A DNA stretch of 36,833 bases, taken from CAZOKH01 sp964580315. Lineage in GTDB: Bacteria > Chloroflexota > Anaerolineae > Anaerolineales > Anaerolineaceae. Of this stretch, positions 16,810 to 25,110 are shown piece by piece. Position numbers and translations under genes: made by a program. The stretch lies in the NCBI GenBank assembly GCA_964580315.1, contig CAZOKH010000033.1, forward strand, positions 1-36,833, given 5' to 3'. The stretch's first letter is position 1. Every line of letters begins with the position of its first letter. A model generated the notes under the pieces. It searched no databases and was not told the DNA's origin. It saw nothing but the letters and a program-made list of their open reading frames with translations.

Positions 16810-16817
16810 CTTGAAAT

Positions 16818-17297
16818 ATGAAATCGAACCTTACCCATTTGGACGAACAGGGCAATGCCCACATGGTGAATGTTGGGCACAAGCCCGACAGTGAACGAAC
16901 GGCTGTGGCGCGGGGTGAAGTTCATTTGCAGCCGGCAACCATTGATTTAATCCGTGCGGGTTCCATGAAAAAGGGTGATGTATTTGCAGTGGCGCGCATT
17001 GCCGGAATTACAGCAGCAAAACGCACCTGGGAACTGATCCCGCTGTGTCATTCCATCCCGCTGCACCAGGTTGATGTGCAACTGGCAATTGATGAATCGC
17101 TGCCGGGAATTCAAATTGAAGCCACCGCACGCACCACCGGAAAAACTGGTGTTGAAATGGAAGCGCTTACCGCCGTAAGTGTGGCGGCATTGACCATCTA
17201 TGATATGGTGAAAGCTGTTGAAAAAACCGGCCGTATCCAGAATGTGCGGCTGGTTGAAAAGCACGGCGGAACCAGCGGCGATGTAATCAACGAGTGA
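16818..17297 (+). CDS. moaC: Cyclic pyranopterin monophosphate synthase
   Basis: This 159-residue enzyme acts with MoaA in the first step of molybdenum-cofactor synthesis, forming cyclic pyranopterin monophosphate from the GTP-derived intermediate. Hallmarks are the start THLDEQGNAHMVNVGHK, K51 in SMKKGDVF, LIPLCHSIPLHQVDVQ (73-88), TGKTGVEMEALTAVSVAALT and YDMVKAVEK near the C-terminus. The final segment HGGTSGD is also typical. Length is normal. The moaD-moaE fusion follows after seven bases. moaA is not in the window. Confidence 0.95.
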   Translation: MKSNLTHLDEQGNAHMVNVGHKPDSERTAVARGEVHLQPATIDLIRAGSMKKGDVFAVARIAGITAAKRTWELIPLCHSIPLHQVDVQLAIDESLPGIQIEATARTTGKTGVEMEALTAVSVAALTIYDMVKAVEKTGRIQNVRLVEKHGGTSGDVINE

Positions 17298-17304
17298 TGA
17301 AAAA

Positions 17305-18012
17305 ATGGGTCAAATCCATATCCTTTTTTTTGCCAGTTTAAGAAGCAAAGCCGGAATTAAGAGCCTCGATCTCCCTTATGAAAAGGAATGCTCGGTGCAT
17401 GACCTTAAACAGTGGTTGGCAGAACGTTACAATGCCCTGGCGCCGGCGCTGCATTCGTGCGTGGTTTCAATTAATCAGCAATTTGCGTTTGATGAGGATT
17501 TGGTGCCTGATAATGCTGAAGTGGGCTTCTTCCCGCCGGTGAGCGGCGGCAGCAGCGATTTGCCCACCATTACAGCGATTACTGATCAACCCATATCGGT
17601 CGATCAACTTGTTCAACAGATTACCACTGAACGCTGCGGCGCGATTTGCTCATTCACCGGCACGGTGCGCGGGGTGACCACGCGCGGCGAGGCGCATGAG
17701 ACATCAGCCCTGGAATATGAAGCCTATCAACCCATGGCGGAAGCCAAGCTGCAACAAATTGCTGATGAAATTCGACAGCGTTACCCGCAGGTGATTGGCA
17801 TTGCCATTGTGCAGCGCATCGGCTGGATGGAGACGGGAACGCCGTCGGTGGTGGTGGCGTGTTCCACTTCTCACCGCGACGCAGGGGCGTTTGAAGCCGC
17901 CCGTTACGGCATTGACCGGTTGAAAGAAATTGTGCCGGTCTGGAAAAAAGAAATCACGCCGCAGGGCGAAGAGTGGTTGGACGGCGATTATCAACCCAAA
18001 CGAGGCGATTAG
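17305..18012 (+). CDS. Fused molybdopterin synthase (MoaD-MoaE)
   Basis: One 235-residue chain carries both subunits of molybdopterin synthase, which inserts the dithiolene sulfurs. Residues 1-82 are the ubiquitin-like MoaD (ILFFASLRSKAG to AEVGFFPPVSGG), with the Gly81-Gly82 that normally forms the thiocarboxylate at a free C-terminus. Residues from about 92 are MoaE: GAICSFTGTVRGVT, LEYEAYQPMAEAKL, VQRIGWMETG, SHRDAGAFEA and the catalytic lysine region VWKKEITPQGEEW (212-224). The arrangement parallels mycobacterial MoaX, reported to be cleaved after its GG to release active MoaD; the same is inferred here because GG is followed by SSD. It lies seven bases after moaC. Confidence 0.92.
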   Translation: MGQIHILFFASLRSKAGIKSLDLPYEKECSVHDLKQWLAERYNALAPALHSCVVSINQQFAFDEDLVPDNAEVGFFPPVSGGSSDLPTITAITDQPISVDQLVQQITTERCGAICSFTGTVRGVTTRGEAHETSALEYEAYQPMAEAKLQQIADEIRQRYPQVIGIAIVQRIGWMETGTPSVVVACSTSHRDAGAFEAARYGIDRLKEIVPVWKKEITPQGEEWLDGDYQPKRGD

Positions 18013-18016
18013 AACT

Positions 18017-19111
18017 GTGCCAATTGAACTGACCTGTTCAAAATGCGGCAAATCTTATTCAGGCAAGACGCTTGCAGTGCATTGTAAGGACTGCGGCGGG
18101 ATGCTGGACTATAGACCATCTGCGCCTTTTGACCCCGCTCAGATTGAACAAGCACAGAGCGGAGTCTGGCGCTATGCGCATGTTTATCCGCTTCCGGCTG
18201 AGACCCAACGGGTGACGCTGGGCGAAGGCGGCACACCGCTGATCTGGACGCAAATGGCATCCCGGTCAATTGGCTTGAAGATGGAAAGCCAGAATCCCAC
18301 CGGCTCATACAAAGACCGGGGAACGGCTGTGATGGTGAGCCACCTGAAGAATTGTGAAGTGAAAGAAGCGGTGGAAGATTCATCGGGTAACGCGGGCGCT
18401 TCCTTTGCGGCTTATGCTGCCAGGACGGGTTTGCGAGCCCGCATATTTATCCCGGCATCTGCATCGGGACCCAAGCGAAAACAAATTGAAGACTATGGGG
18501 CTGAACTGGTTGCGGTGGATGGTCCCCGATCGGCAGCCAGCCTGGCCGTGCAGCAAGAAGTTCAGCGCGGTGCGGTGTATGCCAGTCATGCCTATTCGCC
18601 ATTCTGGCTGGCGGGGTTGACCTCACTGGCTTTTGAAATCTGGGAAGAGATGCAGGCGGTTCCCGGATCGATCATTGCGCCGGTGGGGCACGGCGGTTTG
18701 ATGACCGGCCTGGTGAGAGGTTTTCAACTACTGCATGACAGCGGTGTTACACAGACCATGCCTTTTTTCCTGGGTGTGCAGGCGAACCCTTGCGCACCGA
18801 TTGCCTGTGCTTATTCTCGGGGTGATGTTGAACCCTGCGGCGTTGAAGAAGGGCACACAGTGGCTGAGGGCATTCGCGTGCGCAACCCAAGCCACGGTGT
18901 TGAACTGTTGACTTTATTCCATCGCGGACTGGGCGCTTTCACGGGAATTGATGAGCAGGATATCCTCCCGGCGCGAAATGAGCTGGCTCAGCAGGGTATA
19001 TCGGTAGAACCCACATCGGCGGTGGTGTGGCATGCCGCCAGGCAATGGATTGAAAAACTCCCCGAACCAATTTTGCTCATAATGAGCGGGTCGGGGTTAA
19101 AATATCAGTAA
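18017..19111 (+). CDS. Threonine-synthase-like PLP-dependent enzyme
   Basis: This 364-residue fold-type II PLP enzyme resembles threonine synthase, which makes threonine from O-phosphohomoserine. An N-terminal zinc-ribbon-like segment (C7, C10, C23, C26) is followed by LGEGGTPL (68-75). The PLP lysine is K99 in NPTGSYKDRG. The phosphate-binding SSGNAGASFAAYAARTGL stretch, a glycine-rich GHGGLMTGLVRG and the closing LLIMSGSGLKY are also typical. I chose GTG at 18017, four bases after the moaDE stop, because it starts exactly at the Zn-ribbon; the longer frame back to 17930 would overlap moaDE. A related PLP enzyme function is possible, since the annotation rests on motifs only. No Moco-specific role is known. 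Confidence 0.78.
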   Translation: MPIELTCSKCGKSYSGKTLAVHCKDCGGMLDYRPSAPFDPAQIEQAQSGVWRYAHVYPLPAETQRVTLGEGGTPLIWTQMASRSIGLKMESQNPTGSYKDRGTAVMVSHLKNCEVKEAVEDSSGNAGASFAAYAARTGLRARIFIPASASGPKRKQIEDYGAELVAVDGPRSAASLAVQQEVQRGAVYASHAYSPFWLAGLTSLAFEIWEEMQAVPGSIIAPVGHGGLMTGLVRGFQLLHDSGVTQTMPFFLGVQANPCAPIACAYSRGDVEPCGVEEGHTVAEGIRVRNPSHGVELLTLFHRGLGAFTGIDEQDILPARNELAQQGISVEPTSAVVWHAARQWIEKLPEPILLIMSGSGLKYQ

Positions 19112-19127
19112 CCATACATTTTCTTTT

Positions 19128-19188
19128 GAGAACTGATGGCTGGTGAGCCACTTCGCGTGACGAGGAGGCTGACGCGCCCTGAGTTCTC
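19128..19188 (+). promoter_or_regulatory. Structured rnc leader: candidate three-way-junction RNA
   Basis: GAGAACT (19128-19134) pairs perfectly with AGTTCTC (19182-19188). Enclosed are two further perfect 5-bp hairpins: TGGCT/AGCCA around GGTG (19137-19150) and CGCGT/ACGCG (19154-19158 with 19172-19176). The closing stem is immediately followed by GGGAGG, the ribosome site of rnc. This architecture could expose or hide that site, or serve as an RNase III target. It matched no riboswitch consensus I could recall. Confidence 0.5.
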
Positions 19189-19199
19189 GGGAGGCATAA

Positions 19200-19919
19200 T
19201 TGAATACGCAAGCCGCACCTGTGGGGAAAGAAACACCCCGGGAACTGGCAGAGCGATTGGGTTTGACTTTTCATGATGGATTGCTGCTCAGTCGTGCTCT
19301 GACACATCGCTCTTATATTAATGAACACCCGGAAGCCATAGAAGACAATGAGCGTCTCGAATTTTTGGGAGACGCGGTGTTGGATTTTGTGGTGGGTGCC
19401 TGGTTGTATAACCGGTACCCTGAAATGCCGGAAGGCGACCTGACGCGCATGCGCTCAGCACTGGTATACACCGAGCAACTGGCTGAATTTGCCAGTATGA
19501 TTCAACTGGGCAACGCTTTGCGCCTGGGGCGCGGAGAAGACCAGGCTGGAGGCAGGTTACGCCCGGCATTATTGTGCGACACATTTGAAGCCATCATTGG
19601 CGCCATTTACCTGGATATGGGTATTGAGGCGGTATGGGAATTCATTTCGCCATTTCTTGAAGATGCTGCTGACGACATCCTTGAAAATCACAAGACGGAA
19701 GATCCCAAGTCGCAATTTCAAGAATGGGTTCAGGCGCAGGGCATGCCGGCGCCTCAATATGTGACCCGCGGAACCTCCGGGCCGGATCATTCCAAGACGT
19801 TCACGGTGGATGTCGTGGTCAGCGGGCAGGTGTATGGTTCAGGCAGCGGGCATGGAAAACAGGCAGCCACCAAGGCTGCCGCGCAAGATGCGCTCGACCG
19901 CCTGGGATTGATCGATTGA
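19200..19919 (+). CDS. rnc: Ribonuclease III
   Basis: This 239-residue double-strand-specific endoribonuclease processes rRNA precursors and other duplex RNAs. The catalytic signature ERLEFLGDAVLDF is at 51-63, and the second acidic cluster is DTFEAIIGAIYLD. The C-terminal double-stranded RNA-binding domain runs from DPKSQFQEWVQAQG to HGKQAATKAAAQDAL. The start is a TTG at 19200, five bases after GGGAGG; no ATG fits. It follows a structured 88-base leader and precedes smc by 45 bases, an order (rnc-smc) found in many bacteria. Confidence 0.95.
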   Translation: MNTQAAPVGKETPRELAERLGLTFHDGLLLSRALTHRSYINEHPEAIEDNERLEFLGDAVLDFVVGAWLYNRYPEMPEGDLTRMRSALVYTEQLAEFASMIQLGNALRLGRGEDQAGGRLRPALLCDTFEAIIGAIYLDMGIEAVWEFISPFLEDAADDILENHKTEDPKSQFQEWVQAQGMPAPQYVTRGTSGPDHSKTFTVDVVVSGQVYGSGSGHGKQAATKAAAQDALDRLGLID

Positions 19920-19964
19920 ACGGATTCCCGTTTTTTAAAAAAAATTTATTGTCAGGATTAATGA

Positions 19965-22900
19965 ATGTCGCCCAGATTAAAGTCACTGGAGTTACAGGGA
20001 TATAAAACATTTGCCAGTAAAACGCATTTTGAATACCCGGCAAATATTACTGCTATTGTTGGACCGAACGGCGCGGGAAAATCGAATGTGGCTGATTCGC
20101 TGCGCTGGGTTTTGGGAGAGCAAACTTATTCATTGCTGCGCGGCAAAAAAACCGAGGATATGATATTTGCCGGATCGGAACAGCGTCCCAAAGCCAGCAT
20201 GGCAAGCGCCACCATTGAATTTGACAACGAAGACGGCTGGCTGCCCATCGATTTCAGCCATGTATCGATCACCCGGCGGGCTTACCGTGACGGGCAGAAC
20301 GAATATTATCTCAACGGGCAAAAGGTGCGCCTGAGAGAAATCTCTGAATTGCTTGCCAAAGCCGGGCTGGCTGAACGAACCTACACCATCATCGGGCAGG
20401 GGCTGGTGGATGCGGCTCTGTCGCTTAAACCCGATGAGCGGCGCCGTTTCTTTGAAGAGGCTGCCGGTATTGGCCTGTATCGCTCGCGGCGTGAAGAAGC
20501 CCTGACCCGGCTGAATAACACCCAGCGCAACCTGGAACGCGTGAAAGACATCTTGAGCGAGCTGGAACCACGTTTGCACAGCCTGGAACGGCAGGCGAAG
20601 CGTGTTGATGAATATGACCGGATTAAAGCCGATTTGCAGGTTTTGCTGCGCGAATGGTACGGATTTAAATGGCACGCCACGCAGAGAGAATTGCGTGAGG
20701 CTCTCAAGTTTTCGCGCTTGCAGGAAGAAGACTTGCTGAAAGTGCGGCAGGAACAGCAAGACATCGAATCCCAGATCAGCGGTGTGCGCAGCCGTTTACA
20801 GGAAATGCGCCAGCAATTGAACCTGTGGCATTCCGAGTCGGCTGAACTGCATCACAGGCGCGAGCAGGTGAGCAAGAACCTGGCGGTGAGCGATGAACGC
20901 AAACGCGCCATGCTCGAGCAGCAAAAAGGGCTGGAAGCCGAGCGCGTGCGCGTGGAAGAAGAAATTAAAGCCGCCCAGGAACGTTTCCAGGTCTTGCTGG
21001 ATGAACTGGCGCGGCTGGAAGAAGAACTGGCTGAAGCCCAGGCAGCCGCTGAAAAAGCGCGCAAAGATTTGCGTGAACGCCAGGCTCAACGCAGCCAGAT
21101 TGATGAGACTTTAAACCGCCTGCGGCGCTCGCAAGTGTCGGCGCAAACCCGGCAGGCTGAAATCAATGCCCAACTGCAAGAGCTGCACAACCGCGCACAA
21201 ACGCTTTCTACATCCATAGAATCAAGCCAGGGTTTGATTGAAAAAGAAAACCAGGCTTTGCAAACCGCCCAGGAAACGCAGGAAAAATGGCAAACTGAAA
21301 TCGAGCGCCTGAACCTGGAAAACCAGCAGATGGAAGAGGCGCATAAAGCCCTGCGCCAGGAAATGGAAAACCTGGATACAAAGCGTAAGAAGATCATGGA
21401 ACACGCGGCGCAACTTAAAGCTGAGAACTCGCGCTTGCAGGCACAGATCCAGGTTTTGGAACAGGCGGAACAATCTTTCAGTGGATTGAACCAGGGGGCA
21501 CGCTTCATTCTGGAAGCAGCTAAAAAAGGGCAGCTGCGCGGCAGTTACAAGGCGCTCAGCCCATCCATCGAGGTGCCGGCTGAATATGAAGCTGCCATGG
21601 CAGCCGTGTTCGGCGACCTGCTGGACGGCGTGGTGCTGCCGGCGCGCGAGAACCTGGAAGAGGCGCTGGCGCTGCTGGAAAAAGGAAAAGAGGGGCGCGC
21701 CATTTTGCTGCCGTTGGATTCCATCCGCGGTGATGAGCGGGTGAAACTGACCAAAGATGCCGATGTGCTGGGAGTGGCTGCTGAATTGATTCGCACCGGT
21801 GACGAATTGCAGCCGTTGATGAAAAAGTTGCTGGGCAACGTGCTGGTGGTGCGCGATCGCAGTGCCGCCATTCGTTTGGAAAGCAGCCTGCCGGAAAACG
21901 CCCGCATGGTTACCCTGCGCGGTGAGGTATTCTGGGGCAACGGCATGGTTTCGGCCGGGCAGGATAACCGCTCGGCGATGATTGCCCGCCCGCGCCAGAA
22001 ACGCGAATTGACCGAAGCCATGGAAAGCATTGTGAAAGAATTGGCTGCAATTGGTGACGAGCAGCAAAAGGTGGAACAAGACCTGGAAGAACTGCGTTAC
22101 CGTGAAAAAGAGCAGCAGAAAAAAGCTGGCGAGATCAGCGCGGCTTTGAAAAATGTCAACCAACAATGGCAGCAGGCGCACCTGGCATTTGAGCAAGCAC
22201 GCCAGCGCCATGCCTGGCAGCGAGAGCAATTGGACAAACTGCAAAAGCAGCTTCAGGCTGCCCGCGAAGAGAACAGGAAAAAGAAAAACGAGCAGCAGGA
22301 AAACGATAAGAAAATTACCCAGTTGGAATCGGAAATTAAGACCCAGGTGCGCAGCCTGGCGCAAATTCCAATGGATGAGATGCGTGCTCAACTGGCGCAC
22401 TGGGAAACCAATTCGGCTGTGGCGACGCGCGCCAAGCAAGAAGCGGAACGCCGCATTGTGGAACATCGTCAGTCGGTGACGCAGGCGCAGCAGCGGCAGA
22501 AAAATTTGTCGCAGCGCATGACTGAATTGACCCAGTCATTGACGCAGATGGAAGCGGATCAGAAACTGGAACGGGAGCAAGATGAAGCATTGAGCCGTTC
22601 AATTGAAACCCTGCAAGAGAAAATCACGCCGGCTGACCAGGCGTTGGAGCAGCAGGAGAGCGACTACTCGCTGATGCAGCAGAAGCAATTGAACGGGCAG
22701 CAGGCGCTTTCGCTGGCTGAGCGCAATCACACGCATGCCCAACTGGAATTAACCCGCCAGCGTGAAGCGCTGGATAACCTGCGCAGCCGCATTGAAGATG
22801 ATTTTGGCCTGGTGGCATTTGAATATGACAAGAATGTGTCAGGCCCAACCCCGCTGCCGTTGGATTTTGTGAAACAACTGCCCATGGTGGAAGAATTATC

Positions 22901-23567
22901 GCCCGACCTGGAAGAAAACATCCGCCAGCAGCGCAGCCTGCTGCGCCGACTGGGTGCGGTGAATACCGATGCCAAGAGTGAATATGCATCAGTGCAGGAG
23001 CGTTTTGAATTTTTGACCAACCAGGTGGATGATTTGCAGAAAGCCGATGCTGATTTGCGCTCTGTGATTGCTGAACTGGATGAGTTGATGCGCATCGAAT
23101 TTAAAAAGACGTTCGACGCCGTGGCGAGCGAATTCAAGAAAATGTTCACCCGGCTGTTTGGCGGTGGTTCGGCGCGTTTGCTGTTGACCAACGAGGAGAA
23201 CCCCACCGAGGCGGGCATCGACATTCAGGCGCGCCTGCCCGGAAGGCGCGAACAGGACCTTTCGCTGTTGTCGGGGGGGGAGCGCAGCCTGACCGCTGTG
23301 GCATTGATTTTCTCGCTGCTGCGCGTTTCGCCCACACCGTTCTGCGTGATGGATGAAGTGGATGCCATGCTGGATGAAGCCAATGTGGGTCGTTTTTGCG
23401 ATTTGTTGAAAGACCTGAGCCAGACCACCCAGTTCATCGTCATCACGCACAACCGTAACACGGTGCAGACTGCCGATGTGATTTACGGGGTAACCATGGG
23501 ACGCGACTCGACCAGCCAGGTGATCAGCCTGCGCCTGGATGAGGTCAGCGAAGATATGGTGAAATAA
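19965..23567 (+). CDS. smc: Chromosome segregation protein SMC
   Basis: This 1200-residue condensin ATPase has the usual five-part design. The N-terminal head carries Walker A GPNGAGKSN (33-41). A coiled coil (about 165-510) leads to the hinge (about 515-670, from GQLRGSYKALSPSIEVP to LRGEVFWGNGMVSAG). A second coil (about 680-1030) returns to the C-terminal head, which holds the signature LSGGERSLTAVAL near 1100 and Walker B FCVMDEVDAMLDEANVGRF near 1126. Full length, no frameshift. The ATG at 19965 has AGGA eight bases before it. Its kleisin partner scpA lies upstream on the other strand. Confidence 0.97.
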   Translation: MSPRLKSLELQGYKTFASKTHFEYPANITAIVGPNGAGKSNVADSLRWVLGEQTYSLLRGKKTEDMIFAGSEQRPKASMASATIEFDNEDGWLPIDFSHVSITRRAYRDGQNEYYLNGQKVRLREISELLAKAGLAERTYTIIGQGLVDAALSLKPDERRRFFEEAAGIGLYRSRREEALTRLNNTQRNLERVKDILSELEPRLHSLERQAKRVDEYDRIKADLQVLLREWYGFKWHATQRELREALKFSRLQEEDLLKVRQEQQDIESQISGVRSRLQEMRQQLNLWHSESAELHHRREQVSKNLAVSDERKRAMLEQQKGLEAERVRVEEEIKAAQERFQVLLDELARLEEELAEAQAAAEKARKDLRERQAQRSQIDETLNRLRRSQVSAQTRQAEINAQLQELHNRAQTLSTSIESSQGLIEKENQALQTAQETQEKWQTEIERLNLENQQMEEAHKALRQEMENLDTKRKKIMEHAAQLKAENSRLQAQIQVLEQAEQSFSGLNQGARFILEAAKKGQLRGSYKALSPSIEVPAEYEAAMAAVFGDLLDGVVLPARENLEEALALLEKGKEGRAILLPLDSIRGDERVKLTKDADVLGVAAELIRTGDELQPLMKKLLGNVLVVRDRSAAIRLESSLPENARMVTLRGEVFWGNGMVSAGQDNRSAMIARPRQKRELTEAMESIVKELAAIGDEQQKVEQDLEELRYREKEQQKKAGEISAALKNVNQQWQQAHLAFEQARQRHAWQREQLDKLQKQLQAAREENRKKKNEQQENDKKITQLESEIKTQVRSLAQIPMDEMRAQLAHWETNSAVATRAKQEAERRIVEHRQSVTQAQQRQKNLSQRMTELTQSLTQMEADQKLEREQDEALSRSIETLQEKITPADQALEQQESDYSLMQQKQLNGQQALSLAERNHTHAQLELTRQREALDNLRSRIEDDFGLVAFEYDKNVSGPTPLPLDFVKQLPMVEELSPDLEENIRQQRSLLRRLGAVNTDAKSEYASVQERFEFLTNQVDDLQKADADLRSVIAELDELMRIEFKKTFDAVASEFKKMFTRLFGGGSARLLLTNEENPTEAGIDIQARLPGRREQDLSLLSGGERSLTAVALIFSLLRVSPTPFCVMDEVDAMLDEANVGRFCDLLKDLSQTTQFIVITHNRNTVQTADVIYGVTMGRDSTSQVISLRLDEVSEDMVK

Positions 23568-23590
23568 CGTCAATTTGAGATAATGGGCTC

Positions 23591-23701
23591 TGTCATTGTG
23601 AGGAAGTTGAAATTGTTTTTTTATTTCAACCGACGAAGCAATCTCATAGCAAGGTGAAAATGATGAGATTGTTTCGCTCGCTGCATTCATTCGCAATGAC
23701 A
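23591..23701. repeat. 111-bp MITE/REP-like inverted-repeat element
   Basis: The ends are TGTCATTGTGA (23591-23601) and TCGCAATGACA (23691-23701), near-perfect inverted copies with one mismatch. Inside, GACGAAGCAATCTCAT and ATGAGATTGTTTCGCTC form a second inverted pair. The left half also holds the small hairpin GTTGAAAT/ATTTCAAC around a T-run. TGTCATTGCGA...GCAATCTC sequences recur as dispersed elements in many bacterial genomes. Only one copy is present here. Confidence 0.7.
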
Positions 23702-23762
23702 TCATAATTATTACAAACTCACATTGATTAATTTCATTTGAGTATGTAACAGGTATATACTA

Positions 23763-23793
23763 CGGCGCCTGATTTTTTCAGGCGCCGCTTTTT
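23763..23793 (+). terminator. Intrinsic terminator downstream of smc
   Basis: CGGCGCCTGA (23763-23772) and TCAGGCGCCG (23778-23787) form a perfect 10-bp stem with a five-T loop, followed by CTTTTT. The T-tract is on the plus strand only. It is separated from smc by the 111-bp repeat, which appears to have inserted between gene and terminator. Confidence 0.85.
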
Positions 23794-23818
23794 CTTACTG
23801 GTTGAAATTTTGTGCTGC

Positions 23819-25093
23819 TTAGAACTGTGTGGTTAAATCTGGGTCGGTGGGGATGAAATCAGCCCAGTTCTCATCAAACCGTTGAATATCCTCGGCAGCC
23901 GACGCGGTGGTGAGCCACTCGTCGAATGCATTTTGCATGGCTGTATCCATCTCAGCAGCGCTCAACGGGCGTTCTTCGTGACCGAGTACCTGGATGATAT
24001 GATAGCCAAAGCTGGTTTTAACCGGCTGGGAGGTTTCACCGACTTTCATACTGAAGGCCGATTGTTCAAATTCGGCCACCATGGCGCCTTTGCCAAACCA
24101 ACCCAGGTCGCCGCCTTTGTCTTTATTGCCGGTATCCTGGGATACTTCGGCAGCAATGGCAGACCAGTCTTCGCCTTGCTCCAACCGTTTGAGCACATCT
24201 TTTGCCTGGGCTTCTTCTTTCACCAGAATGTGGCGCGCCCAGACCTGTTCTTGCGTGGTGGGAACATCGGCTGACATTTTTTCACTCAATTTCTGCATGA
24301 GCAAGTAGTTGCGGAATCGCGCACGCAGATCGGCTTCAGTGAATTGAATGGTTGCCAGCTCGTCAACAATGGTCTTTAGATTGCTCTTGTACCCTTCTTC
24401 AGTGTAGGGGGTCGCAGTGGGAAAGGGAGAGGCTTCAACCGTTGGGGCGGCAGCCGCATCGGGAGTGGCGGTGGGGAAGGGCGTGGGTTCAGCCACAGTG
24501 GGCGTAACGGTTACCAGCGCCAGTTGTGCTGGAGACAGGGTGGAATAAACCACCGGCGTGGAAGTGGGGGCTGAAGTCGGCGTGCCTTTGGGATAATAAC
24601 CAAAGGCTTCCTGCAGGGCTTTTGTCACGTCGTCGTCGCTGACGGTGATGCCCTGATTTTTCGCTTCACGTTCAATGACCGCAAATTGAATTAGTTCTTC
24701 CACAGCCTGGGAACCCAGCACAGATGCATAGGTGGGGTCCAATTGCTGCGAAATCTGATCCAGGTTATTCTGGAAAGATTGGGCTAACTCAGGGCTGGAA
24801 GCGAAAGCCTGGGCAAGCTGGGCTGCCTGTTGATAACTGCGCACCAGGTCCCAGCGCTTATAGCGCACTTCTTTCTGGAAATCGGTCAGTGTGATGGTCT
24901 TGTCGCCCACTTTTGCAACCGGCCGTTGGTTTTTCAGGTAGGTCTGATCCAGAATACCATATGCCAAAACCAGAATGACAAGAGCAACAACAACAAAGGC
25001 AGCATTCCGCAGCATGCGTGTCTGATTTCTTTCACGTTCCTGCCGGGCTATGTGTTTTTTGGTTAATTCTCGGGGGGGTTGATTGTTAGGCAT
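23819..25093 (-). CDS. Membrane-anchored parvulin-type peptidyl-prolyl isomerase (PrsA/SurA-like)
   Basis: This 424-residue extracytoplasmic foldase has a basic N-terminus and one membrane helix (30-48). A SurA-N-like helical region (about 58-165) follows. A Pro/Thr-rich linker (168-232) contains repeated PTATP motifs, and the parvulin domain is at about 283-372: WARHILVKEE, GGDLGWFGKGAMVAEFEQ, and TSFGYHIIQVLGHE. The fold is complete. It likely assists folding of exported proteins and is anchored because the envelope probably lacks a closed periplasm. It follows rpsR on the same strand, separated by a long hairpin. The linker composition is typical of Anaerolineae exported proteins. Confidence 0.9.
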   Translation of the reverse strand: MPNNQPPRELTKKHIARQERERNQTRMLRNAAFVVVALVILVLAYGILDQTYLKNQRPVAKVGDKTITLTDFQKEVRYKRWDLVRSYQQAAQLAQAFASSPELAQSFQNNLDQISQQLDPTYASVLGSQAVEELIQFAVIEREAKNQGITVSDDDVTKALQEAFGYYPKGTPTSAPTSTPVVYSTLSPAQLALVTVTPTVAEPTPFPTATPDAAAAPTVEASPFPTATPYTEEGYKSNLKTIVDELATIQFTEADLRARFRNYLLMQKLSEKMSADVPTTQEQVWARHILVKEEAQAKDVLKRLEQGEDWSAIAAEVSQDTGNKDKGGDLGWFGKGAMVAEFEQSAFSMKVGETSQPVKTSFGYHIIQVLGHEERPLSAAEMDTAMQNAFDEWLTTASAAEDIQRFDENWADFIPTDPDLTTQF

Positions 25094-25110
25094 GAAACCC
25101 TCAATTTAAT

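Noticed and set aside
17930..18016. Extended N-terminus of the PLP enzyme from an ATG at 17930
   Set aside because: It would overlap the MoaE domain by more than 80 bases and adds only basic residues without family similarity.
19128..19188. Hammerhead ribozyme (CTGATG near the 5' stem)
   Set aside because: The CUGAUGA and GAAA core elements are not both present and the junction does not match.
21222..22466. 414-residue minus-strand ORF within smc
   Set aside because: It is an antisense shadow of the repetitive Glu/Gln/Lys-rich coiled-coil codons and has no ribosome site.
23273..23280. Run of eight G within smc, a possible frameshift site
   Set aside because: The frame is continuous through it and encodes the required LSGGER signature, so the gene appears intact.
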